Shown one piece after another: positions 1-5,563 of a DNA stretch of 6,777 nucleotides. A program made the translations under genes and the position numbers. The stretch covers positions 1 to 6,777 of the forward strand of contig URAA01000081.1 of assembly GCA_900545785.1 (NCBI GenBank), written 5' to 3'. The DNA is from an uncultured Dialister sp. Its GTDB lineage: Bacteria > Bacillota > Negativicutes > Veillonellales > Dialisteraceae. Below the pieces are notes generated by a model, which made no database searches, was not told where the DNA came from, and saw nothing but the letters and a program-made list of their open reading frames with translations. Within the stretch, counting starts at the first letter, position 1. Every line of letters starts with the position of its first letter.

Positions 1-26
1 AGTTCAGACGTGTGCTCTTCCGATCT
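1..26. other. Illumina TruSeq adapter remnant (not genomic)
   Basis: Bases 1-26 begin AGTTCAGACGTG and end CTCTTCCGATCT. This is the 3' part of the standard TruSeq read-2 adapter, matched from memory over all 26 bases. The sequence is synthetic and marks an untrimmed read end at a contig edge. It creates a false GTG start codon at 12 that happens to be in frame with the following atpG fragment. Confidence 0.97.
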
Positions 27-656
27 AAGCGTACCGTACAGGAAATCTCCGGAAAAGATCGTTCTACATACGCATTGTATGTCTGCGGAAAACAGGCAAG
101 AAATTATCTGAAGTTCCGCGGCTATGATATTGATTCTTATCATTTCGGCTTTTCTGACAAACCGTCGGCTCAGGACTCCGTTGATTTATCCAAAGAAATG
201 GTGGACTATTTCGTAAAAGAAGAAGTCGATGAAGTTTATATCATCTATACAAAATTCATTACGGCCCTCCGTCAGCAGGTATTAGTATCCCGCCTTCTTC
301 CCATAGAAGCTCCGGCTGCTGAAGGAGAGGAGGAAGCGGCAGACGATGACCTTTCCCAATGGGAAAGAGAAAGAGAGGAATTCCTGAAAATCAAGGAAGA
401 TCCCTATCTTTTCCTTCCCGATGCGGCATCGGTTCTTTCCAAACTGCTTCCGGAATATATACAGGTACAAGTTTATAATGCAATGCTGCAATCCGCAGCA
501 TCGGAACTGGGCAGCCGAATGGCAGCCATGTCCGCAGCAACCGACAATGCAACCGAAAGAATTGCCGATCTGAACCTGACTTACAACAAAGCGCGTCAGG
601 CACAGGTTACCAATGAAATTTCTGAAATTGTCGGCGGTGCGGCAGCTCTGGAATAA
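27..656 (+). CDS. atpG: F1Fo ATP synthase gamma subunit, 5'-truncated
   Basis: This is the central rotor stalk of F1. Its coiled coil turns inside the alpha3beta3 head and couples ion flow to ATP synthesis at the inner face of the membrane. About 209 residues remain; the first 100 or so, including the N-terminal helix, are lost at the contig edge. The C-terminal helix is unmistakable (RMAAMSAATDNA, then LTYNKARQAQVTNEISEIVG and AAAL). The central part has the usual YTKF and LLP segments. Between LLP (about 294-302) and the conserved DPYLFLPD region (about 390-422) lies a long acidic insert rich in Glu and Asp, roughly 20 residues longer than the E. coli loop as I recall it. atpD follows after 32 bases and atpC after that, the standard end of an atp operon. 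An in-frame GTG at 12 is in adapter sequence and is not the start. Confidence 0.96.
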   Translation, partial: KRTVQEISGKDRSTYALYVCGKQARNYLKFRGYDIDSYHFGFSDKPSAQDSVDLSKEMVDYFVKEEVDEVYIIYTKFITALRQQVLVSRLLPIEAPAAEGEEEAADDDLSQWEREREEFLKIKEDPYLFLPDAASVLSKLLPEYIQVQVYNAMLQSAASELGSRMAAMSAATDNATERIADLNLTYNKARQAQVTNEISEIVGGAAALE

Positions 657-670
657 ACTCTTGATTGAAT

Positions 671-678
671 AAGGAGGA
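671..678 (+). promoter_or_regulatory. Ribosome binding site that fixes the atpD start
   Basis: AAGGAGGA lies 10 bases before ATG 689. A longer in-frame reading from TTG 665 would place this Shine-Dalgarno inside the coding sequence and add eight atypical residues, so ATG 689 is preferred. Confidence 0.85.
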
Positions 679-688
679 ATGCTTCTTC

Positions 689-2122
689 ATGGCAAATGAA
701 CAGCAGGGGCAGGTAGGTAAAGTCGTACAGGTAATGGGCGCTGTCGTCGACATCGCTTTTACCGATGACCAGGAACTGCCGGCCATTTATAACGCAATTC
801 ATGTCAATGATGAAGAAGGCAACGTTCCCGTAGATGTTATTTGTGAAACCATGCAGCATCTCGGTGACGGCGTAGTCCGCACCGTTGCAATGAGCTCCAC
901 AGACGGCATGGTACGTGGAATGAAAGCGGTAGATACCGGCCGTGCTATTGCGGCACCGGTCGGTGACGGCTGTCTGGGACGTATTTTCAATGTCCTCGGA
1001 CAGACCGTGGACAATGACGATACGAAAGTACCGGCATCCGACTACTGGCCTATTCATCGTCCGGCACCGGCCTTCAAAGACCAGTCTCCGGCAACTGAAA
1101 TTTTTGAAACCGGCATCAAAGTCGTTGACCTGATCGCTCCCTATGCAAAGGGCGGCAAAATCGGGCTTTTCGGCGGCGCCGGTGTAGGTAAGACGGTTCT
1201 TATTCAGGAACTGATTCACAACGTGGCAACGGAACACTCCGGCTGCTCCGTATTCTGCGGCGTCGGTGAACGTACCCGTGAAGGTAATGACCTTTGGGGG
1301 GAAATGAAAGATTCCGGCGTTCTTTCCAAGGTTGCCCTGGTATACGGCCAGATGAACGAACCGCCGGGAGCACGTATGCGTGTAGCTCTCACGGGTCTTA
1401 CCATGGCTGAATATTTCCGTGACAAGCAGGGACAGGACGTGCTGCTTTTCATCGACAATATTTTCCGTTTCGTTCAGGCAGGTTCCGAAGTATCCGCATT
1501 GCTCGGCCGTATGCCGTCTGCGGTAGGTTATCAGCCGACACTGGCAACGGATATCGGCGAACTTCAGGAACGCATCACTTCCACAAAAGACGGATCCATC
1601 ACTTCCATTCAGGCCGTATATGTACCGGCCGATGACTTGACGGACCCGGCTCCGGCAGGCGTATTTACCCATTTGGACGCGACCACCGTTCTCAGCCGTT
1701 CCATTGCGGAACTCGGTATTTATCCCGCCGTGGATCCGCTGGACTCCACCAGCCGTATTCTTGACCCGAACGTACTCGGTGAAGAACATTACGAAGTGGC
1801 TCGCGGCGTACAAGCTATTTTACAGCGCTATAAGGAATTGCAGGATATCATCGCCATCTTAGGTATGGAAGAACTCAGTGATGATGACAAAGTCATCGTT
1901 GCAAGAGCAAGAAAGATTCAGAGATTCCTTTCTCAGCCGTTCTTCGTAGCGGAACAATTTACAGGTTCTCCCGGCAGATATGTCGCTTTGAAGGAAACCA
2001 TCCGGGGCTTCAAGGAAATCCTTGCAGGCCAGCACGATGATTTACCGGAAGGTGCATTCTACATGGTAGGCACAATTGATGAAGCAATCGAAAAGGCTGA
2101 AAAGATGAAGAAAGGGGAATAA
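689..2122 (+). CDS. atpD: F1Fo ATP synthase beta subunit, catalytic
   Basis: This is the catalytic subunit of F1, which makes or hydrolyses ATP at the alpha/beta interfaces. The protein has 477 residues, normal for the family. The N-terminal beta-barrel contains QHLGDGVVRTVAM. The Walker A loop GGAGVGKT is at residues 162-169 (Lys168). GERTREGND follows, with the catalytic Glu at 194, 26 residues after the P-loop lysine as in the bovine enzyme. The Walker B strand is VLLFIDNIFRF. The alpha/beta family signature PAVDPLDSTSR is at 346-356. The DELSEED-type lever appears as EELSDDD at 394-400, the loop that touches gamma. All key residues are present. The start ATG 689 is set by AAGGAGGA 10 bases upstream. 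The gene lies 32 bases after atpG and 3 bases before atpC, so all three are surely co-transcribed. Whether the enzyme uses H+ or Na+ cannot be told, because the c subunit is outside the window. Confidence 0.98.
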   Translation: MANEQQGQVGKVVQVMGAVVDIAFTDDQELPAIYNAIHVNDEEGNVPVDVICETMQHLGDGVVRTVAMSSTDGMVRGMKAVDTGRAIAAPVGDGCLGRIFNVLGQTVDNDDTKVPASDYWPIHRPAPAFKDQSPATEIFETGIKVVDLIAPYAKGGKIGLFGGAGVGKTVLIQELIHNVATEHSGCSVFCGVGERTREGNDLWGEMKDSGVLSKVALVYGQMNEPPGARMRVALTGLTMAEYFRDKQGQDVLLFIDNIFRFVQAGSEVSALLGRMPSAVGYQPTLATDIGELQERITSTKDGSITSIQAVYVPADDLTDPAPAGVFTHLDATTVLSRSIAELGIYPAVDPLDSTSRILDPNVLGEEHYEVARGVQAILQRYKELQDIIAILGMEELSDDDKVIVARARKIQRFLSQPFFVAEQFTGSPGRYVALKETIRGFKEILAGQHDDLPEGAFYMVGTIDEAIEKAEKMKKGE

Positions 2123-2125
2123 GCC

Positions 2126-2545
2126 ATGGCTGATACCCTTACGAATCCGATGCATGTGGAAGTCATCAGTCCCGACGGTCCTATTTATCAGGAAGACGGC
2201 GTAGATATGGTGGTTGCCCGTGCAGCTGACGGAGAATTCGCCATTATGAAAGATCACCTGCCTTTGGCGGCGGCACTGGAAATGTGTCCCGTCCGTATCA
2301 AAAAAGGCAAAACGGAAACAAAAGTGGCAGTATTCGGCGGTTTTCTCGAAATGAAAGATAACCGGGTGAATATTGTCGCTCCTCTTGCAGAAATGGCGGA
2401 AGACATCGATGTAGCCCGTGCACAAGCGGCAAAAAAACGTGCAGAAGATAGACTGGCCGCACGTACAAAAGATATTGATGTGGATCGGGCAAGACTCGCT
2501 TTGGAGCGGGCTCTTATCCGGCTCAAAACAGCAGACAAACTGTGA
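2126..2545 (+). CDS. atpC: F1Fo ATP synthase epsilon subunit
   Basis: Epsilon links gamma to the c-ring and restrains ATP hydrolysis through its movable C-terminal helices. The length of 139 residues is typical. Residues 9-87 form the beta-sandwich domain (MHVEVISPDGPIY, DGEFAIMKDHLPL, FGGFLEMKDNRVNIV). Residues 92-137 are the two-helix C-terminal domain. That domain holds IDVARA at 94-99, which fits the I(L)DxxRA motif linked to ATP binding in Bacillus epsilon, and a similar IDVDRA at 117-122 starting the second helix. The ability to bind ATP is inferred only. The start ATG 2126 is preceded by AAAGGGG (2111-2117), which sits inside the end of atpD, suggesting translational coupling. It is the last gene of the operon, with a terminator 10 bases after the stop. 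Confidence 0.96.
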   Translation: MADTLTNPMHVEVISPDGPIYQEDGVDMVVARAADGEFAIMKDHLPLAAALEMCPVRIKKGKTETKVAVFGGFLEMKDNRVNIVAPLAEMAEDIDVARAQAAKKRAEDRLAARTKDIDVDRARLALERALIRLKTADKL

Positions 2546-2555
2546 TTCATTGACA

Positions 2556-2590
2556 ATAAAAAAGCTCCCCTTCGGAGGGAGTTTTTTTAT
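2556..2590. terminator. Bidirectional Rho-independent terminator between atpC and the nitroreductase gene
   Basis: The arms CTCCC (2565-2569) and GGGAG (2577-2581) enclose a C(UUCG)G tetraloop, with one bulged A at 2576. A-run 2558-2563 and T-run 2582-2588 flank the stem, so a U tract follows the hairpin when read from either strand. It ends the atp operon on the + strand and is correctly placed, about 20 bases past the stop, for the convergent - strand nitroreductase gene. Confidence 0.92.
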
Positions 2591-2610
2591 TGCTGCAGGG
2601 GATGATTTCT

Positions 2611-3132
2611 TTATTTTTTCGGTCTGGCGCCATAGAGATCATGGTAGACCATTCGTTCATTGTAACGATTGATGCGCATCGGCTTCTTTTCCGGATATCC
2701 GACGGCAATGATGCAGAACGGTTCTCTTTCAGGGGGAATATCAAGAATATGGCATATATGGGCTTTCCGATCCGCATAAGGATAGACTTGAAGCCAGATG
2801 GAACCGAGATCCAAATGTTCGGCTTCGATCAAAATATTTTCCGCTGCTGCCGCTGCATCGAAGCTCCATTCTTCCGGGAAAGAAATTCCGTCGGTTTTCC
2901 CGACGATGACGATGGCTGCCGCCGCTTTGCGGGCAGGCCCTGCAATGACGCTGTTGTGGGAGAGGGCTTTCACCAAATCTTCTCTGGTAACAACAATAAA
3001 TTCGCGGGCTTCCTGATTTCCGCAAGCTCTTGCCTGCATGCCCGCTTTGACCAACTTTTCCAGATCTTCGTCGGCTACGGGAGTCAGTTCTTTGAAATAT
3101 CTGCATGTACCTCTTTTGAAAATTTCCTTCAT
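2611..3132 (-). CDS. Nitroreductase family protein (FMN-dependent, NAD(P)H-linked)
   Basis: This is a 173-residue member of the small nitroreductase fold, soluble FMN enzymes that pass electrons from NAD(P)H to nitro-aromatics, quinones or other unknown acceptors. The N-terminal FMN phosphate region is RGTCRYF (residues 7-13), followed by PVADEDLEKLVKAGMQA. GNQ at 38-40 and EFIVVT at 44-49 are the usual second flavin-contact segment. The middle has DAAAAAENILIEAEHLDLGSIWL (92-114, given in part by the family pattern D-A-N-L-A-LG-W), and the end has GYPEKKP (145-151). Both the length and order fit the roughly 170-residue clostridial type. ATG 3132 is chosen because AAGGAGGG stands 5 bases upstream; a GTG six bases earlier would leave no spacer. 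It looks monocistronic, with its own promoter and the shared terminator. The true substrate cannot be read from the sequence. Confidence 0.9.
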   Translation of the reverse strand: MKEIFKRGTCRYFKELTPVADEDLEKLVKAGMQARACGNQEAREFIVVTREDLVKALSHNSVIAGPARKAAAAIVIVGKTDGISFPEEWSFDAAAAAENILIEAEHLDLGSIWLQVYPYADRKAHICHILDIPPEREPFCIIAVGYPEKKPMRINRYNERMVYHDLYGARPKK

Positions 3133-3137
3133 AGTCA

Positions 3138-3145
3138 CCCTCCTT
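3138..3145 (-). promoter_or_regulatory. Ribosome binding site that fixes the nitroreductase start
   Basis: On the - strand AAGGAGGG ends 5 bases before ATG 3132. The in-frame GTG at 3138 overlaps its last G, so it cannot be the start used by this site. Confidence 0.85.
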
Positions 3146-3204
3146 AAAAAATTGGTGCTGTGTCCGAAAAAATGGAAGAACAGCTTGTATTTATTATTAT
3201 TATC

Positions 3205-3233
3205 ATTATATCACAGGGAATTTTTTATTTTGA
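3205..3233 (-). promoter_or_regulatory. Extended -10 promoter of the nitroreductase gene
   Basis: On the - strand TGATATAAT (3205-3213) is a perfect TGnTATAAT extended -10 element. The -35 region about 17 bases upstream is only TCAAAA-like (3228-3233), which is usual when the extended -10 carries recognition. Transcription should start near 3198, giving an untranslated leader of roughly 65 bases. The leader begins in a short run of ATA/TAA triplets (about 3189-3203). Confidence 0.75.
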
Positions 3234-3404
3234 GGAATAAGGGCAGTGTGAAACAAAGAAAAATTCCTTTTTAAGAGGGAGAGGCAGCTGCGGGAGTGTC
3301 CTATCTCATTCATGAGGTATGGCAGGGCAGAACAAGGAAATAAGAACGTTTTTAAGGAAGGACAAGAAGAGATGTTTCTGAAATATTTCGTTTCGAGAAT
3401 ACAA
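3234..3404. other. Intergenic region without a recognised gene
   Basis: This stretch lies between the nitroreductase promoter and the permease terminator; with the promoter and leader, the full gap from the nitroreductase start is about 320 bases. No open frame with a ribosome binding site was found. Two weak symmetries were seen: arms GGAATTTTT (3217-3225) and AAAAATTCC (3259-3267) on either side of the nitroreductase -35 region, and CTCAT-TC-ATGAG at 3305-3316. Either could be an operator for the nitroreductase gene or chance. Confidence 0.5.
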
Positions 3405-3443
3405 ATAAAAAAAGCCGCATCTCTTTGAGGAGATACGGCTTTA
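3405..3443 (-). terminator. Rho-independent terminator of the permease gene
   Basis: Arms 3411-3423 and 3430-3442 pair over 13 positions with one C-A mismatch (core GCCG with CGGC), and the loop has six bases. Read on the - strand, the stem is followed by a T-rich tract (TTTTTTTATTTG). It lies 10 bases past the permease stop codon. Confidence 0.9.
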
Positions 3444-3452
3444 TATTATCTT

Positions 3453-4751
3453 TTACGGAGTGCCGAATACGAAGTAACGGACATAGATGTAAATGGAGGA
3501 GGTAAGCAGGGTGACAAGCATCATGGGGAAACATTTCATCATGAAGTGACCGAAAGTGATGTTGTATCCTTCCTTAGCTGCAAGAGCTGCAACGATGACG
3601 TTCGGAGAAGCGCCGATGATGGTACCGTTGCCTCCGTAGCATGCACCGATGGAGAGGGCCCACCACATATAGTCCGCATGGGCAAGGCCGAGAATTTCCT
3701 GCATCTCATGGATGAGAGGGATCATCGTGGCTGTAAACGGAATATTATCTACAAAGGCGGAAGCCAGACCGGAGAGCCAGAGGATGGTAAACGTGAGAGC
3801 CTGAGGATCGCCGCCTACGGCCTGAATGCCGGCAGCCGCCAAAGTGCTGATGACTCCCGTCGTTTCAAGTCCGCCGACAACGACGAAGAGGCCGATGAAG
3901 AAGAAGAGGGAATCCCAATCCACTTCACGGAATATTTCGTGAGGGTCAACACCGCAGGTCAGAATGGCGAGAATACCGCCGGTGAGAGCGATGGTTGCGG
4001 ACTGGATGCCGATGATGTTATGGATGATGAAGCCGAAGATGGTCAGGACTAAGATGACGACGGATTTTTTCAAAATAGAGAAATCGGTGATAACCGATGT
4101 GACATTGATTTTTGCCAGTTCTGCAGCAGACATTTCCGTCTTGGGCAGTTCTTTCCCGTAAATAATTTCCAGATAAATAATGCAGGCTGCTATGTTCAAT
4201 AAAGCAATCGGGCCGGTATGCATGACAAAATCATTGAAAGCCAGATGAGTGGCGGAACCGATCATAACGTTCGGAGGATCGCCGACCATTGTTCCCGAAC
4301 CGCCGATGTTGGAAAGAAGAATTTCAGCAATGAGTGTAGGGATGGGGGATACGTGAATTCTCCGGCAAAGTGAAATGGTCATGGGGGTGATGAGAAGAAC
4401 AGCGGTGACGGCATCCATAAAAGATGCACAGAAGCCTGTAATCAGCCCTAAAATGATGAGCAGTTCTTCCGGACGCCCTTTGGATATCTTGACCGCCCAA
4501 AGTGCCATAGATTCAAAAAATCCGGACTTTTTAACGACGCCGATAAGAAGCATCATGCCGGCGAGAAGACCGAGAGTGTTAAAATCGATAAATTCCTGAA
4601 GCGCCATTTCCTGTGTAAGCAGGCCGCTGTATATAACCAGTCCGGCACCGAGCAAAGCGCAAAGAGAACGGGGAATTTTTTCTGACATGATCCCTACGTA
4701 GGTCAGAGCGAATATAAATATCGCTAAGTAAAAATTCATGGAAGAGTCCAT
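3453..4751 (-). CDS. ArsB/NhaD/CitMHS-type ion permease (IT superfamily)
   Basis: This is a polytopic inner-membrane transporter of 432 residues, the normal length for the ArsB/NhaD and SLC13-like permeases. Hydrophobic segments run from residue 6 to 428, about 10-12 helices. The two halves repeat the same pattern: FMDAVTAVLLITPM (111-124) then GGSGTMVGDPPNV (150-162), and FVDNIPFTATMIPLI (333-347) then GGNGTIIGASPNV (373-385). The paired GxxxGxPPN/SPN hairpins are the substrate and cation sites in this superfamily. The start ATG 4751 has AAGGAG 8 bases upstream; the next in-frame Met (residue 5) would be too far from it. The gene stands alone, with its own promoter and terminator. No arsR or arsC is nearby, so arsenite export is not supported. 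Na+/H+ exchange or carboxylate or other anion transport remain open, and the family call is firmer than any substrate. Confidence 0.9.
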   Translation of the reverse strand: MDSSMNFYLAIFIFALTYVGIMSEKIPRSLCALLGAGLVIYSGLLTQEMALQEFIDFNTLGLLAGMMLLIGVVKKSGFFESMALWAVKISKGRPEELLIILGLITGFCASFMDAVTAVLLITPMTISLCRRIHVSPIPTLIAEILLSNIGGSGTMVGDPPNVMIGSATHLAFNDFVMHTGPIALLNIAACIIYLEIIYGKELPKTEMSAAELAKINVTSVITDFSILKKSVVILVLTIFGFIIHNIIGIQSATIALTGGILAILTCGVDPHEIFREVDWDSLFFFIGLFVVVGGLETTGVISTLAAAGIQAVGGDPQALTFTILWLSGLASAFVDNIPFTATMIPLIHEMQEILGLAHADYMWWALSIGACYGGNGTIIGASPNVIVAALAAKEGYNITFGHFMMKCFPMMLVTLLTSSIYIYVRYFVFGTP

Positions 4752-4771
4752 TGCTTCATCTCCTTCTTCTT

Positions 4772-4832
4772 ATTCTTAATATATAAGAATTGAAATACAT
4801 AGATAGTAATCTATGAATAATCGAATTCTTAT
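4772..4832 (-). promoter_or_regulatory. Permease leader with overlapping inverted repeats
   Basis: On the transcribed strand the leader holds ATAAGAATT (4832-4824), a hairpin with perfect 7-base arms CATAGAT/ATCTATG and a 4-base loop (4798-4815), then AATTCTTAT (4791-4783) and TAAGAAT (4778-4772). The middle AATTCTTAT can pair with the upstream copy over 9 bases or with the downstream copy over 7, but not both. The downstream pairing ends just before the AAGGAG at 4760-4765. The DNA palindromes could instead be operator sites. The region is AT-rich, so chance symmetry is possible. Confidence 0.4.
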
Positions 4833-4837
4833 CTGTT

Positions 4838-4866
4838 AGTATATACGATGAGAGGGCTGTGTTCAA
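4838..4866 (-). promoter_or_regulatory. Sigma-A-like promoter of the permease gene
   Basis: On the - strand TTGAAC (4861-4866) and TATACT (4838-4843) are separated by exactly 17 bases; each matches the consensus at 5 or 4 of 6 positions. Transcription should begin near 4831, at the first arm of the leader repeats. Confidence 0.75.
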
Positions 4867-5182
4867 TAATTTTTCATAATGATATTTATATATAAGCAAA
4901 TAACATTTTTCTATAACTGCAAAAAAGAAGAATTTATAACCGAAAAAAGTGCTTCCTTTATATGATAAGATTTTCATTATAAAAGGGGAAGTTACGAAAA
5001 TAACGGAAAAACCGGCTTCGAAAAAGGAACGGGACGGCGGAGACTCCAATATCTGTTTCATCATAAAACGGCAACGTAAAAATATATCAAGAATTAAGTA
5101 AATTAAAAGAAATACTTCGAAAAAACCGCAGATCCGCCCGTGAAAAAATCGGTTTTATTTGCTCTCGGTTTGAAGATTTACA
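4867..5182. other. AT-rich intergenic region without a recognised gene
   Basis: This lies between the divergent permease and small membrane protein promoters and is clearly richer in A and T than the flanking genes. An open frame on the - strand (5064-4756) has no Shine-Dalgarno, spans the permease promoter and looks non-coding. Visible structure is weak: an imperfect dyad CTTCCTTTATA/TATAAAAGGGGAAG (4952-4991), and AAAACCG/CGGTTTT arms 21 bases apart (5122-5128, 5150-5156), the second followed by ATTT. Neither is a convincing terminator or riboswitch. Confidence 0.55.
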
Positions 5183-5211
5183 TTGATATTACGGGAGAAA
5201 CAGTATAAAAT
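5183..5211 (+). promoter_or_regulatory. Sigma-A-like promoter of the membrane protein operon
   Basis: TTGATA (5183-5188) and TAAAAT (5206-5211) each match the consensus at 5 of 6 positions, with a 17-base spacer. The expected start near 5218 gives a leader of about 35 bases before ATG 5252. Confidence 0.8.
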
Positions 5212-5251
5212 AGTAACGATATACTTATATTTCAAATGAAGGAGTCAATCA

Positions 5252-5515
5252 ATGTCTCGTGCCCAAGGTTTATTATTCGGTGTGGCCGTTGTTTTTGCAG
5301 TCTGGAATATTCTGACGAACGGATTAACTGTAAGAAGCGGTGCCATCGCTTTCTTGATTTTTATCTGTCTGGCGATCAATATGTATAATAATAATCAGAA
5401 AAAGATGCGCATAGAAGAAGCGGAAGCCAAGATTCGTGAAAAGGAACAAATTCGTCAAATTCGTGCAGAAGCACGGCGCAAGCAGAATCACCGGCATAAA
5501 CAGAAAAATAAATAA
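5252..5515 (+). CDS. Small two-helix membrane protein with a charged tail, function unknown
   Basis: I do not recognise a family. The protein has 87 residues. Two hydrophobic segments, about 7-22 (LLFGVAVVFAVWNI) and 30-45 (GAIAFLIFICLAINMY), are joined by a short loop around NGLTVRS, so it should form a membrane hairpin. Residues 49-78 are strongly charged with a coiled-coil-like pattern (KKMRIEEAEAKIREKEQIRQ), and the end is a basic tail rich in His, Lys and Arg. The tail is probably cytoplasmic by the positive-inside rule and could bind a partner or nucleic acid, which is inference. The start ATG is firm: AAGGAG lies 7 bases upstream and a good promoter stands before it. It is first of three membrane genes on this strand, 48 bases before the next, with no terminator between. 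Confidence 0.85.
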   Translation: MSRAQGLLFGVAVVFAVWNILTNGLTVRSGAIAFLIFICLAINMYNNNQKKMRIEEAEAKIREKEQIRQIRAEARRKQNHRHKQKNK

Positions 5516-5563
5516 TTATTTTATTTCTTTTTCAGATATTGTATTTATGTGACAGGAGTCTCC

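Noticed and set aside
665..688. TTG-started extension of atpD
   Set aside because: It would translate through the AAGGAGGA site and add residues foreign to the family; ATG 689 is correctly spaced.
596..1813. A 405-codon open frame antisense to atpD
   Set aside because: It lies wholly opposite a certain ATP synthase gene, has no ribosome binding site or family features, and its Cys/Arg/His-rich composition is typical of a codon-bias shadow.
2590..3147. A 185-codon + strand frame opposite the nitroreductase
   Set aside because: It starts in the terminator, has no Shine-Dalgarno, and mirrors a clear flavin enzyme on the - strand.
3187..3204. Short ATT/TAA triplet run considered as a microsatellite
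   Set aside because: It is only about four or five units, interrupted and AT-rich; it is better read as the start of the nitroreductase leader.
3546..4052. A 168-codon + strand frame inside the permease gene
   Set aside because: The permease is certain on the other strand. This frame is an acidic low-complexity shadow without start signals.
4756..5064. A 102-codon - strand frame ending 4 bases before the permease start
   Set aside because: The close spacing looked like an operon partner, but it has no Shine-Dalgarno, spans the permease promoter and leader repeats, and its Phe/Tyr/Ile/Lys composition reflects AT-rich non-coding DNA.
5509..5540. AT-only symmetry after the two-helix gene considered as a terminator
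   Set aside because: It has no G-C pairs in the stem and no real hairpin, so it would not stop transcription before the next gene.
5549..5563. GTG-started extension of the Pr6Pr-like protein
   Set aside because: The AGGAG at 5554-5558 is inside it and serves ATG 5564; no site precedes the GTG.
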